Below, one piece after another: positions 20,924-31,055 of a stretch of DNA of 64,000 nt (position 1 is the stretch's first letter; each line of letters starts with the position of its first letter). Origin of the DNA: Elephas maximus indicus (taxonomy: Eukaryota > Chordata > Mammalia > Proboscidea > Elephantidae); the NCBI RefSeq assembly GCF_024166365.1, contig NC_064820.1, positions 87,062,001-87,126,000 on the forward strand, read 5' to 3'. Position numbers and translations under genes: made by a program. Under the pieces are notes generated by a model. The model saw nothing but the letters and a program-made list of their open reading frames with translations, was not told the DNA's origin and ran no database searches.

Positions 20924-21090
20924 GGAAACCCTGGCGGCGTAGTGGTTAAGACCTAATGGCTGCTTACCAAAAAGGTTAGCAGTTGGAATCCACCAGGTGC
21001 TCCCTAGAAACCCTATTGGGCAGTTCTGTCCTATAGGGTCACTATGAGTTGGAGTTGACACGATGGCAATGGGTTTGGTTTTTTTGGTTT
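20924..21090 (+). mobile_element. AfroSINE, short form, inserted in L2
   Basis: Runs from GGAAACCCTGGCGGCGTAGT to a GGTTTTTTTGG tail. Perfect 12-bp target duplication TGGATTACTGTA at 20912-20923 and 21091-21102. Confidence 0.95.
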
Positions 21091-21267
21091 TGGATTACTG
21101 TAAGAGTCTTTCAACTGGTCATCCAGCCGGGCAAGACCTACAGTCTCCACTGGAAGCTAGAATGCAAATCTGATTGGTTCACCCCCGTGGTCAAAACCCT
21201 TCTGAGTCCTTCCTTTCTTCATCAGCACTAGTTTTCTGAATACTCTATCTCCAATCTTATGTTTTTA

Positions 21268-21471
21268 TTGTAGTGTGCCATCCAGTTGATTCCAACTCAT
21301 AGCAACCCTATTGGAAGGAGTAGGACTGTCCCATGGGATTTCCAAGGCTGTAATCTTTATGGAACCAGACTGCCACATCTTTCTTCCTTGGAGCTAGAGC
21401 GGCTGGTGGATTCGAACTGCTGACTTTTCAGTTAGCAGCTGAGCACTTAACCACTGCTCCACGAGGGCTCC
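21268..21471 (-). mobile_element. AfroSINE, variant III, inserted in L2
   Basis: Antisense copy with the middle block GGCTGTAATCTTTATGGAAC and CAGACTGCCACATCTTTCTT. Ends GGGCTCC on the head side. Confidence 0.92.
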
Positions 21472-21840
21472 CTCTCAATTATTAGGCCTCTTATATTTAG
21501 ACTTTGGTGCATTCTGTTTCCTTTGTCTCCCTTCTTTTGCTTAGTTATCTCCTATTCTTCCTTTTTAGTGTCTTCTTAGATGTCATCGTCTCAACTTGTG
21601 TCTGCACAGAAGAACATTTTTTTTTTTTAAGCGGAATTCTATTTATAACCTGGAGATCTCACTTATGTTTCTGAAACATATAATGACTGCCCCAAGGGAA
21701 GCCCCTATATTTTATCTTCTCTTCTGTACTTACCTTCCTGTACATGATGCTTTTTCTTCTCAAACTTGTTCTCCCACTATTCCCCCACCCTCTTTGATTT
21801 TCCATTGTGATTTCAGGACCACATATCCATGGTAAACAAA

Positions 21841-22203
21841 CACACCTAAGCCTTTAACCCAGCATTTCCTGTACAACATTCTGTAGAATAAGTTGTGAAA
21901 AAGTGTTCCCAGGAAGAAGTGTTCTATGGTCCAAAGAGTTGAGAAGCCCTGGTAGAGCTTTAATGTGCATTCTGAATCTCTGAGTTGGAGGTGAAGAGGG
22001 GATATAGTTTGGATCATTTCCCACCCTGAATCTCATGTGATGTTAACACAGTCAAAGAACAGTCCATCTGCCAACTAGTTTTAGAGGAAACTTGGTTCTT
22101 AGAAAAAATATTGAAGCCTTTAAGTAGAAGTCATTTTTTCCTCCACCCCACAAAGCTCAGGGTATGGAGATTGCTGGTAGCCACTTCTACCCCAGGACCA
22201 CTT
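21841..22203. other. Unassigned; possible small LTR remnant
   Basis: GGATATAGTTTGGATCATTT and CCCACCCTGAATCTCATG (about 21998-22040) resemble the start of a MaLR-type LTR, but the match is too short to be firm. The rest is unassigned. Confidence 0.3.
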
Positions 22204-22536
22204 TTAGCCTGCTGCTTCTCCAGCTTCCCTGCTTCTACCAGATTCAGATTCAGCAAAGTAGGTTTTTTTCTCACATACCGTTCTGTCCACTGGTAGTGGC
22301 TGCCTTTCACACTGTCTTGAGAAGGAATCCAAGGCTGGGTTCTGGTTCCTCAGGAACACCTGTATGAGTTGGTTAGTGATTGTTCTGTGTGGACTCAGCA
22401 TCGTGTACCATTTGCCCCCATCACTTACGAATTTCCCTGTTGGTTTTCCGTATTCTTTGAAGATCTCGTCACCACAGCAAACCTCAGGATAATCCAGAGT
22501 GACTTCAGTGTCCATGTGGAAAACACCAAACGTCAT
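22204..22536 (-). other. Unrecognised 110-codon open frame, possible processed pseudogene
   Basis: A minus-strand frame starting MTFGVFHMDTEVTLDY, with PEVCCGDEIFKEYGKPTG and KWYTMLSP blocks and ending in a SESGRSREAGEAAG tail. Its composition is more protein-like than most chance frames in this window, and it is not in a repeat that I recognise. There is no signal peptide or membrane segment and no catalytic motif that I know. No poly(A) tail or target duplication was found nearby. It could be a fragment of a retrocopied host mRNA, an unlisted repeat, or chance. I do not assign a function. Confidence 0.2.
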
Positions 22537-22700
22537 AGCCTCATTTTTTAAAAAACTTCCTGAACTGTAGTGACCCTCATCTCCAAGCTGCTTTATATAC
22601 CCACTGTCATGGCCACAGCTGAGTCCTTGTCAAGTTCTGAAATCTCATATGCTTCCAATTATTTCATTTTCCTCTCTTCACTACTGTTGTTCTTAGCCCA

Positions 22701-22816
22701 ATAGGGTTTCCTAAGGCTGTGCTCTTTACAGAAGCAGACTGCCACATCTTTCTCCTGTGGAGTGGCTGGTGGATTTGAATCGTCAAACTTTCAGTTAACT
22801 GTACAACCAGGGCTCC
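22701..22816 (-). mobile_element. AfroSINE variant III, 3'-truncated
   Basis: Only the middle block (AAGGCTGTGCTCTTTACAGA, AGCAGACTGCCACATC) and the head (ACAACCAGGGCTCC) remain. The common tail is missing. Confidence 0.85.
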
Positions 22817-22984
22817 TTTTGTGCTACATGCAGGTACTATTAAAATGTAATGCAACAAGATACACTTTGTACTTGGAATTGAAACTATTTCTGCAGGTCA
22901 CCTTTCAGCCAAATAAAAGTTTGGCTTATAAAATAAACAGTATCACCAGTGAGTAATGTGCTCCCTTAAACAATTAACTGTATA

Positions 22985-23215
22985 AGACCAAATGGTCAAC
23001 AGTTACCCAGAAACAAAGATGAGAATGCAAGGAGGGGAAAGGAAGCTAGATCATGGAAACAGAACAAACACAATGGAAATAATGAGAATGCTGATACATG
23101 GTAAAAATTATAAACAATGGCATGGAACAATTTGTGTAAAATTGTTATAGGGGAACTTAATTTGCTATGTAAACTTTCACCTGCAACACAATAAAATATT
23201 ATTTAAAAAAATAAT
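22985..23215 (+). mobile_element. L1-like 3' end, second family
   Basis: ACCCAGAAACAAAGATGAGA, GGAGGGGAAAGGAAGCTAGA, AATGGCATGGAACAATTTGT and GTAAACTTTCACCTGCAACA with an A-rich end. The same block order occurs at 53290-53650, which shows it is an interspersed repeat. It resembles the 3' UTR of an afrotherian L1 family, which I infer from memory. Confidence 0.55.
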
Positions 23216-24019
23216 ATGGAATGGGAAAATTATAAAATTAGTCAATGAATTAAAAAATATTAAATTAATTAATCCATCCATTCATTCTTGAGCAAATATC
23301 TATTATGTGCCCATTATGTGCCAAAGTCTCTGCTAGAAGTAAATTGGTGCTTAATACCATTTACATACCTCTCGGGCAATTTAACTTGACGGAGCAGGCT
23401 GTTGAAATACGCCCCTTGAGAGGACTCTGGCAGCTGCTTGGGATGAAGATGGTATATAAAAACCGCTCGAATCAGTGACTGCAAATATACTTTATTATGG
23501 CTACAGTTAATATTCAAGAATGATAAGCAGTACCTTATTTATTCCATTTCTACCCATTTATCCTTTCCATAAATTTTAAAGAGAGAGTTTAATATCTTTT
23601 CCTGTATAGGAAACTCCAATGTTCATTATGATACTATTCATTGATGCAATGTTTGAATGAAGCTGTCTTTTGTGAAAACCATTGAACAAAGCCCAGATTT
23701 CCATTTATAGCTGAATTGAGAAGAAAGTTACAAATGTACATTTACTTTATGAACCACCTTAGTAGGGGGTTCCAGGAGACCAAAGTTGAGATAAATCGAA
23801 GGAAAATAGCAATGCTGAATGCAAATATCTTAAAGGACCATTTGCCGTGGGGTCATTTAGCCCCACTTATTTTCGTGAACACAGCACTATGAGGCATCCC
23901 GCGATGGGCTTAGTTTTCAGTAGTGTTTTTTTTTTCTTTGAAAAGAGAGTGCAGGTTAGGGAAAGGATAAAGCTTGGCAGAAAGGACTCCCCTAGAAAAA
24001 AAAAGGCCAAAGCAAAAAC
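23216..24019. other. Unassigned intronic DNA
   Basis: AT-rich. A TTCATTCTTGAGCAAATATC block near 23282 resembles a common old mammalian repeat. No exon seen. Confidence 0.35.
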
Positions 24020-24073
24020 CAAACCACTTGCAGTTGAGTTGATTCTGACTCATGGTGAGCCTGTGTGGCAGAG
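24020..24073 (-). mobile_element. AfroSINE tail fragment
   Basis: Only the tail region is present (GCAGTTGAGTTGATTCTGAC, TCATGGTGAGCCTGTGTGG). The head and body are lost. Confidence 0.7.
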
Positions 24074-24221
24074 GCTAATAAAATTGGAGTCCGAGATTGA
24101 CTTCTTGTTGATACTTATAAACTCCTTGGAAGAGGATACAGGATTAAAGTGAAGGAAAACTCAAGCAGAAGTGCCTAACTGAGCCTCCTTCCTGGTGTAC
24201 CAAACTTAAAACAAACAAAAA

Positions 24222-24335
24222 AACCTGTTGCCATCTAGAACTGCCCAGTAAGGTTTATAAGGAGTGACTGGTGGATTTGAACTGCTGACCTTTGGTTAGC
24301 AGCTGAGTTCTTAACCACTGTGCAACCTGAGCTCC
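24222..24335 (-). mobile_element. AfroSINE, short form, internally deleted
   Basis: An antisense copy in which about 40 bp between CTGTTGCCATCTA and GAACTGCCCAGTAAGG is missing. The head TGTGCAACCTGAGCTCC is retained and abuts the next RTE tail. Confidence 0.82.
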
Positions 24336-24336
24336 A

Positions 24337-26172
24337 TTTTGTTGTTGTTGTTGTTAGGTGCCATTAAGTTGATTCCGACTCGTAATGACCCTATGCACAA
24401 CAGAATGAAATACCTCTGGTCCTGCACCATCCTCACAGTCGTTGCCATGCTTGTGCTCATTGTTGCAGTCACTATGACAATCCATCTCATTGAGTGTCTT
24501 CTGCTTTTTCACTGACCCTCTACTTTACTAAGCATGATGTCCTTTTCCAGTTGATAGATCCCTCCTGATAACATGTCCAAAGTATGTGAGAAGTAGTTTC
24601 GCCATCCTTGCTTCTAAGGAGCATTCTGGCTGTACGTCTTCCAAGACAGACTTATTTATTCTTTTGGCAGTCCATGGTATATTCAATATTCTCCAACACC
24701 ACAATTCAAAGGCGTCAAATCTTCTTTGATTTTCGTTATTCATTGTACAGCTTTCCCACGCATAGGAGGTGATTGAAAACACTGTCGCTTGGGTCAGGTG
24801 CACTTCAGTCCTCAAGGTGACATCTTTGCTTTTCAACACCTTGAAGAGGTCTTTTGTAGCCGATTTGTCCAATGAAATGAGTCTTTTGATTTCTTGACTG
24901 CTGCTTTCATGGGTATTGATTGTGGATCCAAGTAAAATTTTGCTTGCATGTGATATTAATGATATTGTTGGATAATTTCTGCTTTGGTTGGATCACCTTT
25001 CTTGGGAATAGGTATAAATATAGATCTCTTTTCAGTCTTTTGGCCGGGTAGCTGTCTTCCACATTTCTTGGCATAGACGTGTGAGCAGTTCTGGCGCTGT
25101 ATGCGATTGTTGAAACATCTCAATTGGTATTCGGTCAATTCCTGGAGCTTTCAGTGCAGCTTGGACTTTTTCCTTCAGTACCATCAGTTCCTGATCATAT
25201 GTTGTCTCCTGAAATGGTTGACTGTTGACCAATTCTTTTTGGTATAGTGACTCTGTGTATTCCTTCCATCTTCTTTTGATGCTTCCTGCGTCATTTAATA
25301 TTTTCACCGTAGAATCCTTCAATATTGCAACTTGAGCTTTGAATTTTTTCTTCAGTTCTTTCAGCTTGAGAAATGAAGAGCATATTCTTCTCTTTTGCTT
25401 TTCTATCTCTAGGTCTTTGCACATGTCATCATAATACTTTACTTTGTCTTCCTGAGCTGCCCTTTGAAATCTTCTGTTCAGCTCTTTTACTTCATCACTT
25501 TTTCCTTTTGCTTTAGCTACTCGACTTTCAAGAGCAAGTTTCGGAGTCTCTTCTGACATCCACTTAGGTCTTTTCTTTCTCTCCTGTCTTTTTAATGACC
25601 TCTGCTTTCTTCATTTATGATGTCCTTGATGTCGTTCCACAACTTGTCTGGTTTTCGGTCATTAGTATTCAATACATCAAATCTATTCTTGAGGTGGTTT
25701 CTAAATTCAGGTGGGATATATTCAAGGTCGTACTTTGGCTCTTGTTGACTTGTCCTAATTTTCTTCAGTTTCAACTTGGACTTGCATACGCGTAATTGCT
25801 GATCTGATCTGCAGTCGGCGGCCCCTGGCCTTTTTCTGACTGATACTGAGCTTTTCCTTCATCTCTTTCCACAGATGTAGTCGATTCGATTCCTGTTTAT
25901 TCCATTTGGTGAGGTCCATGTGTATAGTAGCCATTTACGTCGGTGAAAAAAGGTATTTCAATGAAAAAGTCGTTGGTCTTGCGAAATTCAATCATGCCAT
26001 ATCTGGCATCGTTTCTATCACCGAGGCCATATTTTTCTACTACTAATCCTTCTTCTTTGTTTCCAACTTTCTCATTCCAATCACTAATAACTATTAGTGC
26101 ATCCTGATTGCATGTTCCATCAATTTCAGACTGCAGAAGTTGGTAAAAATCTTCAGTTTCTTCGTTTACCTG
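24337..26172 (-). mobile_element. RTE LINE with internal deletion of the RT core
   Basis: A minus-strand RTE starting at its (GTT)n tail at 24337. The C-terminal coding block at 24872-24528 reads DKSATKDLFKVLKSKDVTL and so on. Then at about 24930-24942 the sequence jumps from the AAGTAAAA block to the TTTTGCTTGCATGTGATATT block. The copy at 46.7-50.1 kb has about 575 bp between these points, including the YADD region. Upstream coding is at 25559-25032 (VAKAKGKSDEVKELNRRFQR, EEVQ-like VQAALKAPGIDRIPIEMF) and further endonuclease-side sequence runs to 26172. The 5' end is truncated within the endonuclease. The deletion alone removes catalytic function. Confidence 0.9.
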
Positions 26173-26177
26173 TTGAG

Positions 26178-26330
26178 CTGTTGCCGTTGAGTCAATTCCG
26201 ACTCATAGCGACCCTATAGGACAGAGTAGAATCACCCCATAGAGTTTCCAAGGAGTGCCTGGTGGATTCGAATGGCCGAACTTTTGGTTAGCAGCTGTAG
26301 CAGTTAACCACTATGCCACCAGGGTTTCCT
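26178..26330 (-). mobile_element. AfroSINE, short form, at RTE 5' junction
   Basis: Antisense copy from CTGTTGCCGTTGAGTC to GCCACCAGGGTTTCC, lying exactly where the RTE homology ends. Sequence on its right is not RTE. Confidence 0.93.
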
Positions 26331-27298
26331 TTTTCACTTAGGGACACTTAAAAAAGAATTAGCAGACACAGTCCCTGTAAGGCAACAATAAAAAATCACA
26401 CTAAAAATAGGTCAGTAAATGGGGATAATATATTAGGTATATTCATAGGGCAGGAGGATGTCAAAGCATATCTGATTGAGGAGGCTTTGAGGAAGAGGGC
26501 TAAGGATCTATTGGATCCCATTGGTAATGGGGGGAGGGGAAAGTCTCTGAGATTTTGTGTCTGTCATCATATTTATAACCTCTCTTTGATAAAATCTGTA
26601 TTTTAGTACCTCTGGAAGCACCAGACTAGACAATCTAATTAGTATATTTGATATAATTTTTAAACTATCCAGAGTGCCGAAGCCCTCCAGGAAATCTGTT
26701 AAAGACAACAAACAAACAAACAAACTCACACCACTGAATTCTTAAATATCAGAGTGTCACTTTTATTAAGAATTAAATACCAAGAATGTGCAGTTGTTTG
26801 TGTTTCTAAATATCCTTTCCTTTTTTTATTAAAAAAATTAGTTGTAACATTTCATGAAGAAAAAGTATAGCAACTGATATGTTAGGGAAAAAAATTATAG
26901 CACTCTACTGATTTCAGGGTATTCAGCGATGTATCAACTATTGATAGGCACTGCAGTCAACACACCAAAGACTCATATTCCTCCAAGCATTTAACAGAGA
27001 ACTGACTACAGTCAAAGCAGAACTAGGAGCTGTAACAAAGAGTTAATAAATGTGTCCCTTTGAACATAGAACAGAGGCAATATATTTCCGTGTAAAGGCT
27101 TTGGGCAAGTTATTGAAACTCTGTATGCTCCACAAATGATAGCTATTATTTGATTTTTAGTTTCAGCAATCTAAAAATTCTGTTCTAAGACAGATTCTTA
27201 ATTTTTTCTTACTCAAATAACTTGTGTATTTTAAAATATAGGTGATATACAAGAAATTCTAGTTTAATGAAATCTGTTGGAAGTTTTCAAACATGATT
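26331..27298. other. Unassigned intronic DNA
   Basis: AT-rich, no exon recognised. A (CAAA)n microsatellite lies at 26703-26727. A weak MIR-like block (GGCTTTGGGCAAGTTATTGA) lies near 27100. Confidence 0.35.
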
Positions 27299-27660
27299 TC
27301 TTTAAAAATATTTTTACTGTGCTTTAAGAGAAAGTTTACAAATCAAGTCAGTCTCACATACAAAACCTTATATACACCTTGCTATATACTTCTGGTTGCT
27401 CTCCCCTTAATGAGGTAGCACGCTCCTTCTCTCCACCCTGTATTTCTGTGTCCATTAAGCCAGCTTCTATCCTCCTCTGCCCTCCGGACAGGACCTGCCC
27501 ATATAGTCTCATGTGTCTACTTGATCCAAGAACCCCCTCCTCACCAGTATCATTTTCTGTCTTATAGTCCAGTCCAATTCCTGTCTGAAGAGTTGGCTTC
27601 GGGAATGGCTCCTATCTTGGGCTAATAGAAGGTCTGGGGACTATGACTTCTGGGGTCAAA
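27299..27660 (-). mobile_element. L1 3' UTR fragment, same family as L1-A
   Basis: Antisense of the terminal 360 bp of L1: TACTGTGCTTTAAGAGAAAG, TTTACAAATCAAGTCAGTCT, and GAGTTGGCTTCGGGAATGG near the end. Parallels 7380-7740. Extreme 5' truncation. Confidence 0.9.
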
Positions 27661-27978
27661 CACGATTTTTATAACTGGAAAAAAAAAAACAGTAAGGATT
27701 TATTTTGTATTTGACATTACCCTTGTCATTATAAAAACCATAGGTGTGCAATTGTTACAAGTCTAGGGTTTTCTGGCATTGAGATTGATAACATTTTGTT
27801 CCTGATAGAAAAATGCATGGGGTGAGAAAGATGGAAACAAAACAATTTTTCGAATGGCGCTGAGGTAGTTTTCCCTTCTAGATCCCAAATTTCGGTTTGT
27901 TAAAGGACATAAGCAAATAAGAATTCCTTTCAGTATTCATTCCACAGCTAATATTAATACTTGGTTTTTACATTGCAG
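27661..27978 (+). other. ATG10: End of intron 1 with splice acceptor
   Basis: No repeat recognised. The last bases TTGGTTTTTACATTGCAG form a pyrimidine-rich tract and an AG acceptor ending at 27978, directly before ATG10 exon 2. An upstream frame continuous with the coding exon is just intron read-through. Confidence 0.6.
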
Positions 27979-27990
27979 TTATCATTTAAC

Positions 27991-28098
27991 ATGGAAGAAG
28001 ATGAGTTCTTTAGTGAAAAAACATTTCAGTATTATTGTTTGGAATTCATTAAGCATTCACAGCAGATAAGTGATGGTTGGGAATGGAAAACTTCAAAG
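27991..28098 (+). CDS. ATG10: ATG10, first coding exon (codons 1-36)
   Basis: ATG10 is the E2-like enzyme that takes ATG12 from ATG7 and attaches it to ATG5 in autophagosome formation in the cytosol. The frame begins MEEDEF, has EKTFQ, then EFIKHSQQI near residue 18 and WEW near residue 30, and ends TSK. These blocks and their spacing match the N-terminus of mammalian ATG10 as I know it, where the first coding exon also ends in the SK. The start is AACATGG, a good context (A at -3, G at +4). The exon runs 27979-28098: AG acceptor before it, AAG|GTAAGA donor after it, phase 0. The catalytic Cys (near residue 166 in the human protein) lies in later exons outside the window. Purifying selection is suggested by the clean frame amid dead elements. 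Confidence 0.93.
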
Positions 28099-28588
28099 GT
28101 AAGAACAGAAATTTTTATTTCTTTATTTAAATGGAGGTTTTGGTGATTTTTGTTGTTTGTTTTTGCTATGTAAAACCTCAGTAATTGAAACTAATGTATG
28201 AAAGTTAGTTTGATTTAGTAAAAGGTCTAATTTGAGGAATGTTTTAAAACAGATGTCTGTTTTATTACTTCAGCTATATATACTCATTATAATTAGACTA
28301 ATGAAGAATTATCTAGAAAAGTCCTTAGGTGACCTGTTTTAATTTAATAGATAAGAATGCTTAGCATATTAATTATCAGAATGTAAACAGATGCTTCTGT
28401 GGTGCTTCAAGCCGTTTGTTTACACTGCTAATTTTCTTAGGAAACTACTTTTGTCCAGAGAGTGAAAAGATAATCCTGAAGCCAAACAATCAGAAATTCT
28501 GAAAATATTGAAGACTGTATTAACTGGGAATATCTTAATAATGTAAATCCATTCCAAAACATTTTTTTCTATTCAGTAATAATAATGT
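28099..28588 (+). other. ATG10: Start of ATG10 intron 2
   Basis: Begins with the GTAAGA donor at 28099. The rest is AT-rich and unassigned up to the first SINE. Confidence 0.6.
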
Positions 28589-28764
28589 AGGAAACCCTGG
28601 TGGCGTAGTGTTAAATGCTAAGGCTGCTCACCAAGGGGTCGGCAGTTTGAATCCGCCAGGCACTCCTTGGAAACTATGGGGCAGTTCTACTCTGTCCTAT
28701 AGGGTTGCTATGGGTTGGAATTGACTTGATGGCACTGGGTTTGGTTTTTTTTTTTGTGTGTGTG
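28589..28764 (+). mobile_element. AfroSINE, short form
   Basis: Full-length sense copy with a T-rich and TG-rich tail. Perfect 10-bp target duplication ATAATAATGT at 28579-28588 and 28765-28774. Confidence 0.94.
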
Positions 28765-28774
28765 ATAATAATGT

Positions 28775-29362
28775 GAAAAGCCTGTACTCTTTTATTTCCA
28801 CACATAGAATTAGTAGGTTTCTCTGCCAAAAGCTTTTTAAGGGTTCCTTGAAATCCCTTTCTTAGAGAATAACTAAGTTTTCTCTACTTGACATTTTATC
28901 TGATTCCTGAAAGAGTGATGAACCCCAATTCTGTGCTGATTGGTTCTGTTTCCTAAATGCATTCTGAGAGATTTCAACAGTTCTGACCTGATTCCTATGA
29001 TTCAGAACTAGGACAGTAAGATGCAGGTTTTGATCAAGTTCAGAATGTCACTTCCTTTTGGGTCACCTTCTGGCTAAGTAAGGTTAGTGAGGGTGGTTTG
29101 TGGGCTGGTTCAGAGGTATAGGGTTAGTTTCTCATGGTAGACTCTAGTCCTGCTGTCCAAGTTAGTGACTGGATAAATCTACCAGCCCCTAGGGAGTCTC
29201 CTGGTCTAGGATAACAAGACCTTCCTAGTACCTTTTATTTTGTTCCTGGGTATTTTATTATTTTGTTTGGAATTTTCATTTATCCTATTTCTTCTGTAAT
29301 TATTGCTGATATATAAAAGAATGGTTAATTTTTGTATATTAGTTGTATAACCGTTCAGTTAC
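28775..29362. other. Unassigned intronic DNA
   Basis: No exon or repeat recognised. Confidence 0.35.
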
Positions 29363-29882
29363 TGTTTTGGATTGAATTGTGTCCCCCCAAAATGTGTGTC
29401 AACTTGTCTAGGCCATGATTCCCAGTATTGTGTGGTTGGCCACCATTTTGTGATCTGATGTAATTATCCTGTGTATTGTAAGTTCTAACCTTTATGATAT
29501 TAATGAGACAGGATTAGAGGCATTTATATTAATGAGGCAAGATTCAATTTACAGGATTAGGTTATATCTTTAGTCAATCTCTTTTGAGACATAAAAGAAA
29601 GAATTGAGCAGAGAGGGTAGGGACTGCATACAATCAAGAAAGAAGAACCCAGAGGGGAATGCGTCATTTGGGTCCGGGGTCCCTAGGCTGAGAAGCTCCT
29701 AGACAGGGGAAGATTGATGACAAGGACCTTCCCCCAGAGCTGAAGAGAGAGAAAGCCTTACCTTGCAGCTGGCACCCTGAATTCAGACTTCTAGCCTCCT
29801 AGACTGTGAGAGAATAAATTTCTCTTTATTAAAGACATCACTTGTGGTATTTCTGTTACAGCAGCACTGGATAACTGAGACA
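29363..29882 (+). mobile_element. ERVL/MaLR-like solo LTR
   Basis: A 520 bp block with TG...CA ends (TGTTTTGGATTGAATTGTGT to ATAACTGAGACA). It contains the typical CCCCCCAAAATG and GGACTTCTAGCCTCCTAGAC-like blocks and an AATAAATTTCTCTTTATTAA polyadenylation-type region. The flanks GTTAC (29358-29362) and GCTAC (29883-29887) fit a 5-bp target duplication with one mismatch. No internal viral genes, so a solo LTR. It sits 1.3 kb downstream of ATG10 exon 2. Confidence 0.72.
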
Positions 29883-30037
29883 GCTACCTTACTGAATTCT
29901 TCTATTAGTTTTCATAGTGTCTCAATGGTTTCTCTTGGGTCTACTAGGTATAGTGATATCACCTACAAATGAAGAGTTTTTCTATTGTGTTCTTTGCAAT
30001 ATTTCTTTTTTTTATGCATTGACTAGAAAATGTCAAG

Positions 30038-30238
30038 GCTCCCTGGGTGGTACACTTATCTACTAGCTGAAAGGTTGGCAGTTCAAACCCACCTAAAGGA
30101 GCCTCAGAAGATAGCCCTGGTGATCTGATTCTGAAAGATTACAGCCTTGAAAACCCTGCGGAGCAGTTCTACTCTACTTGCATGGAGTCTTCATAAGTTA
30201 GAATTGACTCACGGACAACTAACAACAACAACAACAAC
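30038..30238 (+). mobile_element. AfroSINE, long variant II
   Basis: Head GGCTCCCTGGGTGGTACAC, middle AGGAGCCTCAGAAGATAGCC, tail in (AAC)n. Target duplication AGAAAATGTCAAG (30025-30037) and AGAAAATATCAAG (30239-30251). Confidence 0.92.
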
Positions 30239-30251
30239 AGAAAATATCAAG

Positions 30252-30879
30252 TACTTGTGATAGCAGGTCTCTTGGTCTTGAGCCTGATTTTGATATTATT
30301 GCATTGGGCGTAGAATGACCCATAATAAATTGCGTGATTATTATATTGTAAGGCTTAAAATTTCAAGTGCTGCCCTAACTTAAGCTCTGAGCTTCACAGA
30401 GCTCCAAAGACCTAACCATGAGTTCCACTGTTCTTGCCAGATATGCCCCCTACCCAGTGGAAAAGGCTGTCCACCTAACTTGTTGCCCTATTAGAACCTT
30501 AAGGGGTTGGAAATGTTGCATACGGAGGAACAGAGAGAATTATCTTGCCTAGATACCAATGGCTTCTAGCTCCACTGACATAACACTGATTTAGAAGAAT
30601 TCACCTTATTCTGTTTAACTGCAGGGGTAAGAGCTGTTTTGAAGAGTCAGTATATGCAAACTATGCTTAGCTCAAAGCTTAATATGTACTTTTCTCAAGA
30701 AATAGCAATGATTGTTATTATTTTTATTATCACATGGTTGTTCATTTAAAGTGCCTGTCATAGTACGTGTTACATAGCATTGTAGCAAATTAGGCAAATA
30801 CCCAACATTGTAAAGAAGAAAATACTCAAAAGCAAAAAATCTATTAACATTTTTCTGTATTAACTGTATTTACATATAT
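30252..30879. other. Unassigned intronic DNA
   Basis: No exon or repeat recognised. Confidence 0.3.
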
Positions 30880-30893
30880 ACATATACATGATA

Positions 30894-31055
30894 ACCCAGA
30901 ACCCCAGTGCCGTCGAGTCGATTCTGACTCATAGCGACCCTGTAGGACAGAGTAGAACTGCCCCATAGAGTTTCCAAGGAGCACCTGGAGGATTCGAACT
31001 GCCAACCCTTGAGTTAGCAGCCGTAGCACTTAACCACTACACCACCAGGGTTTCC
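30894..31055 (-). mobile_element. AfroSINE, short form, perfect 14-bp target duplication
   Basis: Antisense copy close to the family consensus (CAGTGCCGTCGAGTCGATTC, GCAGCCGTAGCACTTAACC). Flanked by ACATATACATGATA at 30880-30893 and 31056-31069, identical. One of the younger-looking copies here. Confidence 0.95.

Larger units (their letters stand above)
20600..21840 (+). mobile_element. L2 LINE fragments split by two AfroSINEs
   Basis: CT-rich blocks such as CTTCTTTCTCTCCTACC, CTCCTGGATTACTGTAAGAG and GAATGCAAATCTGATTGGTT follow the order of the 3' half of mammalian L2. The AfroSINEs at 20924-21090 and 21268-21471 interrupt it. Old and diverged; orientation inferred from memory of the L2 consensus. 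Confidence 0.55.
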
